Of a stretch of 15,244 bases of DNA, positions 12,944-15,244 are shown one piece after another. Numbering within the stretch: position 1 is the stretch's first letter; the number at the start of each line of letters is the position of its first letter. The translations under genes and the position numbers were made by a program. Source of the stretch: a bacterium (lineage in GTDB: Bacteria > Patescibacteriota > Minisyncoccia > Ryanbacterales > 2-02-FULL-48-12); assembly GCA_005239605.1 (NCBI GenBank), contig SBBS01000014.1:1-15244 (forward strand), in the 5' to 3' direction. Below the pieces are notes generated by a model. It made no database searches, was not told the origin of the DNA, and saw nothing but the letters and a program-made list of their open reading frames with translations.

Positions 12944-15157
12944 TTATTCCCCTTCCGCGGTTACGGTTGTTACCACGCCGCGTTTTGTTTTTATACTTAC
13001 TCGCTCCGGATGAGTAATAAGATTTACACCGATATTTCCGCGCAAGGTTAGAGCCAAACCATTCTGTCCCCTGCTTGCTGCTTCATTTGCCACATCATCC
13101 ATGGTGTAACTCGGGCCTTTTGATTTCATGTATCTCGACATGTTTTCACTAAACGCTTCAATGTGTTCCCGCTTGCTCAATACCTCCTTCAGATCTTCGG
13201 AGGTTCTCAAAACATACTCACGAAGGGCGTCGCTGTTTTGTATGGTAGAAGCGCTTAACATGCCAATTTCCTTTGTGGTAAGACTGTCCAAAAAGTCGTT
13301 AACACGCTGTTGATATCGCGCGTCTCCCGCGGGGGCCGCTGTCACGCTGCCGTATTCATCGGGGTGCAGAATTTGTACAGCTTGATGAACATCACCCGAT
13401 GCCTTGGCCAGCGTGGATTTTTTCACGCCAAATTGCTGGGCGGAGGCGGCAAATCTTGTAAAAGCGTCGCTGGTTGCTTTACCTTTATTGTCTACCCTGC
13501 CCATGGTGTCTGCGAATTTACGCTGGTCTTCCGGTTTTAGTTTATTAAATGCTTGCGCTCTGGTCGCCGCACTCAATCCAGTGGGTCCTTGAGACATATT
13601 CGCAAGCGCTTGCGGTGAAAGATGGCTTACTTTCTTTAGTTCATTCGCAATTGCTTTCTCGCGGCCGGCAGATATGCGAGAAAGCGCTCCGCGAAGCACG
13701 GGTATGCGTCCTGCGGTGCCTTCAAGCGCGGTTCCAGCCATATCGCCAATTTTTCTGCCAATCGGCCGAAATGGCGCGCCGCCAACATAACGCGCCCCTG
13801 TTCCCACATACCCGCGCACTGCTTTCACGGCGCCAAGCCCGATGCCGATGGCCGCCGCGGCCCCCACAATACTCATCTGCTTTGCCACAATCAAAGAGCC
13901 GATAAGAATGGCGACGGTCGCAAAATAGTTAAAGAGGATGCCAGTATTGACGGTGTGGCTTCCGTGGCTTTTGGCGAGAACCTGCGACATCTGTGCGCCG
14001 TAGGTTATGGCAAGGTACATCATAAACGCGGATGCGGGGAAGAAAAATGACCACTGAAACAATTTTTTCCACCACTGGTTGGCATATCCGCGGGTTGCCG
14101 GAAGAATTGTCGCCAAAAACCCCAAGGGCGCGAGCACAAAAATAACAATCAGCGCCACACTGCGAACCAAAAGCATAACGCTTAACGCCACAAACACGAA
14201 TATAAGGGTTAACTGCAAAATAAGAATGGTCGCTTGCCAGAAGAATTTAATAACAAGTTCATCTAATTCATTATTCTCAACAGGTGTTGCTTTGATAATT
14301 TCCTTGTCGCGAGTGAACGGCTGATTTAATTGCGTTTTGATGGTTGTCTCCATGCCGGCTGAAAGCGACTTGGTGGGGTCAATGGGATAATGTTCATCGG
14401 TTATGAATTGTGTGTCGGTTATTTTCCCCAACTGAAGAACGGTTGCGATGTTTTCCGATATGCTTGGTTTTGAAATTTCTTTAATAAACGCAAGCGCTAA
14501 AATGTTGGAAGCATCTACGACGGTAAATGCGATGACCAAGCTAAAGTTGATTAAAAGCGCGATAATAATCAGTTTCGGCAGAAGCTGTTTTGCGCCGTAG
14601 GATTCCAGCCGCAAAATGGTGGCGATGGCTATGACCAAAAGAATAAAGATAAAAAATATGTTGGCGACATCCCGCGTGATTTCCCAGCCGACTGTAATTG
14701 CCCGTATGCCGCCGAGCCCCGCGAGCGAAATGGCGACAGTTGCATCAAACAGCTGGGCAACCCATGCGACGAGAATTGTCAGCATGTTGTTTAGAAGCTT
14801 TATTATTTCAACAAGTATTTTTAGGGCTTTATCCCAAATAACTTCTTTGAAAGCTGTACCTAGTTTTTCCAAAAAACCCGGAGGTGTTCGTATAAAAGAA
14901 CACCCACCATCCGTTTTAGGATTAAAAGCTCTACATACAGATCCTTTTGATGTGCAATTTTCTACACAATAACTAAGTGAATCGTAACAAAATGCAGCTT
15001 TTTTAAGGTCCGTATCACATGTTATTGAAGGTGTTTGTGCTTTTATATTCTGTGAAAATACCGGAGAAAATGCCGCAAACAACACAATACCAAACACGGC
15101 CGCAAAGAGAAGCGGTTTTGACTGGAATTTTTTATATGCGGCAAGTAGTTGAAGCAT
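12944..15157 (-). CDS. VirB6/TrbL-like polytopic T4SS channel protein
   Basis: The 737-residue protein has an N-terminal signal or anchor segment (about 14-35), then an exported stretch with six cysteines (47, 57, 64, 68, 75, 86). Hydrophobic helices lie around 115-150, 160-182, 193-225, 304-350, 370-390 and 405-445. This layout, with A-P-L-G-F-L-A-T-I-L-P and Q-W-W-K-K-L-F-Q-W-S-F-F-F-P, fits VirB6/TrbL-type inner-membrane channel proteins. Residues from about 446 to the end (290 residues) are hydrophilic and helical with no further membrane segment. No Shine-Dalgarno motif lies close to the start at 15157. It is the first gene of the minus-strand array. The bases encoding the cysteine stretch look more AT-rich than the rest. 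Family assignment is by topology and context, so moderately sure. Confidence 0.85.
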   Translation of the reverse strand: MLQLLAAYKKFQSKPLLFAAVFGIVLFAAFSPVFSQNIKAQTPSITCDTDLKKAAFCYDSLSYCVENCTSKGSVCRAFNPKTDGGCSFIRTPPGFLEKLGTAFKEVIWDKALKILVEIIKLLNNMLTILVAWVAQLFDATVAISLAGLGGIRAITVGWEITRDVANIFFIFILLVIAIATILRLESYGAKQLLPKLIIIALLINFSLVIAFTVVDASNILALAFIKEISKPSISENIATVLQLGKITDTQFITDEHYPIDPTKSLSAGMETTIKTQLNQPFTRDKEIIKATPVENNELDELVIKFFWQATILILQLTLIFVFVALSVMLLVRSVALIVIFVLAPLGFLATILPATRGYANQWWKKLFQWSFFFPASAFMMYLAITYGAQMSQVLAKSHGSHTVNTGILFNYFATVAILIGSLIVAKQMSIVGAAAAIGIGLGAVKAVRGYVGTGARYVGGAPFRPIGRKIGDMAGTALEGTAGRIPVLRGALSRISAGREKAIANELKKVSHLSPQALANMSQGPTGLSAATRAQAFNKLKPEDQRKFADTMGRVDNKGKATSDAFTRFAASAQQFGVKKSTLAKASGDVHQAVQILHPDEYGSVTAAPAGDARYQQRVNDFLDSLTTKEIGMLSASTIQNSDALREYVLRTSEDLKEVLSKREHIEAFSENMSRYMKSKGPSYTMDDVANEAASRGQNGLALTLRGNIGVNLITHPERVSIKTKRGVVTTVTAEGE

Positions 15158-15210
15158 TTTCTTATTTTTATTCCGTTTCCTTCATACACATATTTCTGGA
15201 AAGATACATC

Positions 15211-15244
15211 ATGTATGCTTATGTCCTTTGTCTTCGTTGCAGCC
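15211..15244 (+). CDS. Possible start of a divergent gene, truncated by the window end
   Basis: An ATG at 15211 opens a frame of 11 complete codons (M-Y-A-Y-V-L-C-L-R-C-S) to the window edge. GGAAAG at 15198-15203 lies seven bases before it and could be a weak ribosome binding site. The N-terminus loosely recalls small M-Y-x-Y-V-L-starting proteins such as GIY-YIG endonucleases, but this is too short to assign. If real, 15158-15210 is a divergent promoter region for this gene and the T4SS array. Confidence 0.2.
   Translation, partial: MYAYVLCLRCS

Noticed and set aside
13549..13905. 118-residue open frame on the + strand opposite the channel gene
   Set aside because: It is a shadow of the conserved minus-strand gene; R/S/Q-rich with no recognisable domain.
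5688..15157. Integrative conjugative element or prophage
   Set aside because: No integrase, relaxase, att-like direct repeats or tRNA edge is visible, and the array abuts the conserved origin operon in strand-consistent order.

Overview
The window looks like the replication-origin region of a Candidatus Patescibacteria (CPR) genome, most likely of the Parcubacteria type. Two things point there. The first is the classical dnaN-dnaA / rpmH-rnpA-yidD-yidC-jag origin neighbourhood. The second is a directly adjoining CPR-style minimal type IV secretion (T4SS) cluster, with a VirB6/TrbL-like channel protein, PrgI, a TraC-like protein separate from the VirB4 ATPase, a two-helix T4SS pilin and several unnamed extracytoplasmic proteins. 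The lineage call is inference from gene content; no database search was run.

Layout. 1-852 (+) is the 3' end of a penicillin-binding protein with the KTGT motif and a C-terminal Ig-like domain. It runs tail-to-tail into dnaN (825-1925, -), overlapping it by 28 bases. The dnaN-dnaA spacer (1926-2157) carries an AT-rich block, a DnaA-trio-like repeat, a GC patch and several DnaA-box-like 9-mers, so it is a good oriC candidate. dnaA (2158-3528, -) follows. The 162-base spacer 3529-3690 separates dnaA from the divergent rpmH operon and holds two inverted DnaA-box-like sites, a 14-bp palindrome and promoter-like elements for both directions. rpmH, rnpA, yidD, yidC and khpB/jag (3691-5624, +) are tightly packed: ribosomal protein L34, RNase P protein, membrane insertion and an RNA-binding partner. 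An intrinsic terminator at 5705-5735 closes that operon and lies inside the last codons of the convergent gene.

5688-15157 (-) is one long, nearly gapless gene array read towards the origin. In transcription order it holds a VirB6/TrbL-like polytopic protein, a proline-rich cytoplasmic protein, PrgI, a TraC-like protein, VirB4, a small membrane protein, a secreted Ig-like protein, a T4SS pilin and a membrane-anchored beta-propeller-like protein. Together they suggest an inner-membrane channel, its motor, a pilus subunit and surface-exposed accessories. No relaxase, coupling protein (VirD4) or VirB7-10 outer-membrane core is visible here, so the natural reading is a chromosomal envelope machine (pilus, attachment or DNA/protein transfer) and not a mobile element.

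The least explained signal is a set of three intergenic elements (about 5621-5703, 8858-8925, 11841-11957). Each is built of 7-base units arrayed in one orientation and then in the reverse complement, able to fold into hairpins. At several junctions the units also supply the stop or start codons of the flanking genes. Other points of interest are the DnaA-trio/box arrangement, a promoter that would give a leaderless rpmH mRNA, and the lack of any clear Shine-Dalgarno motif before the starts I inspected.
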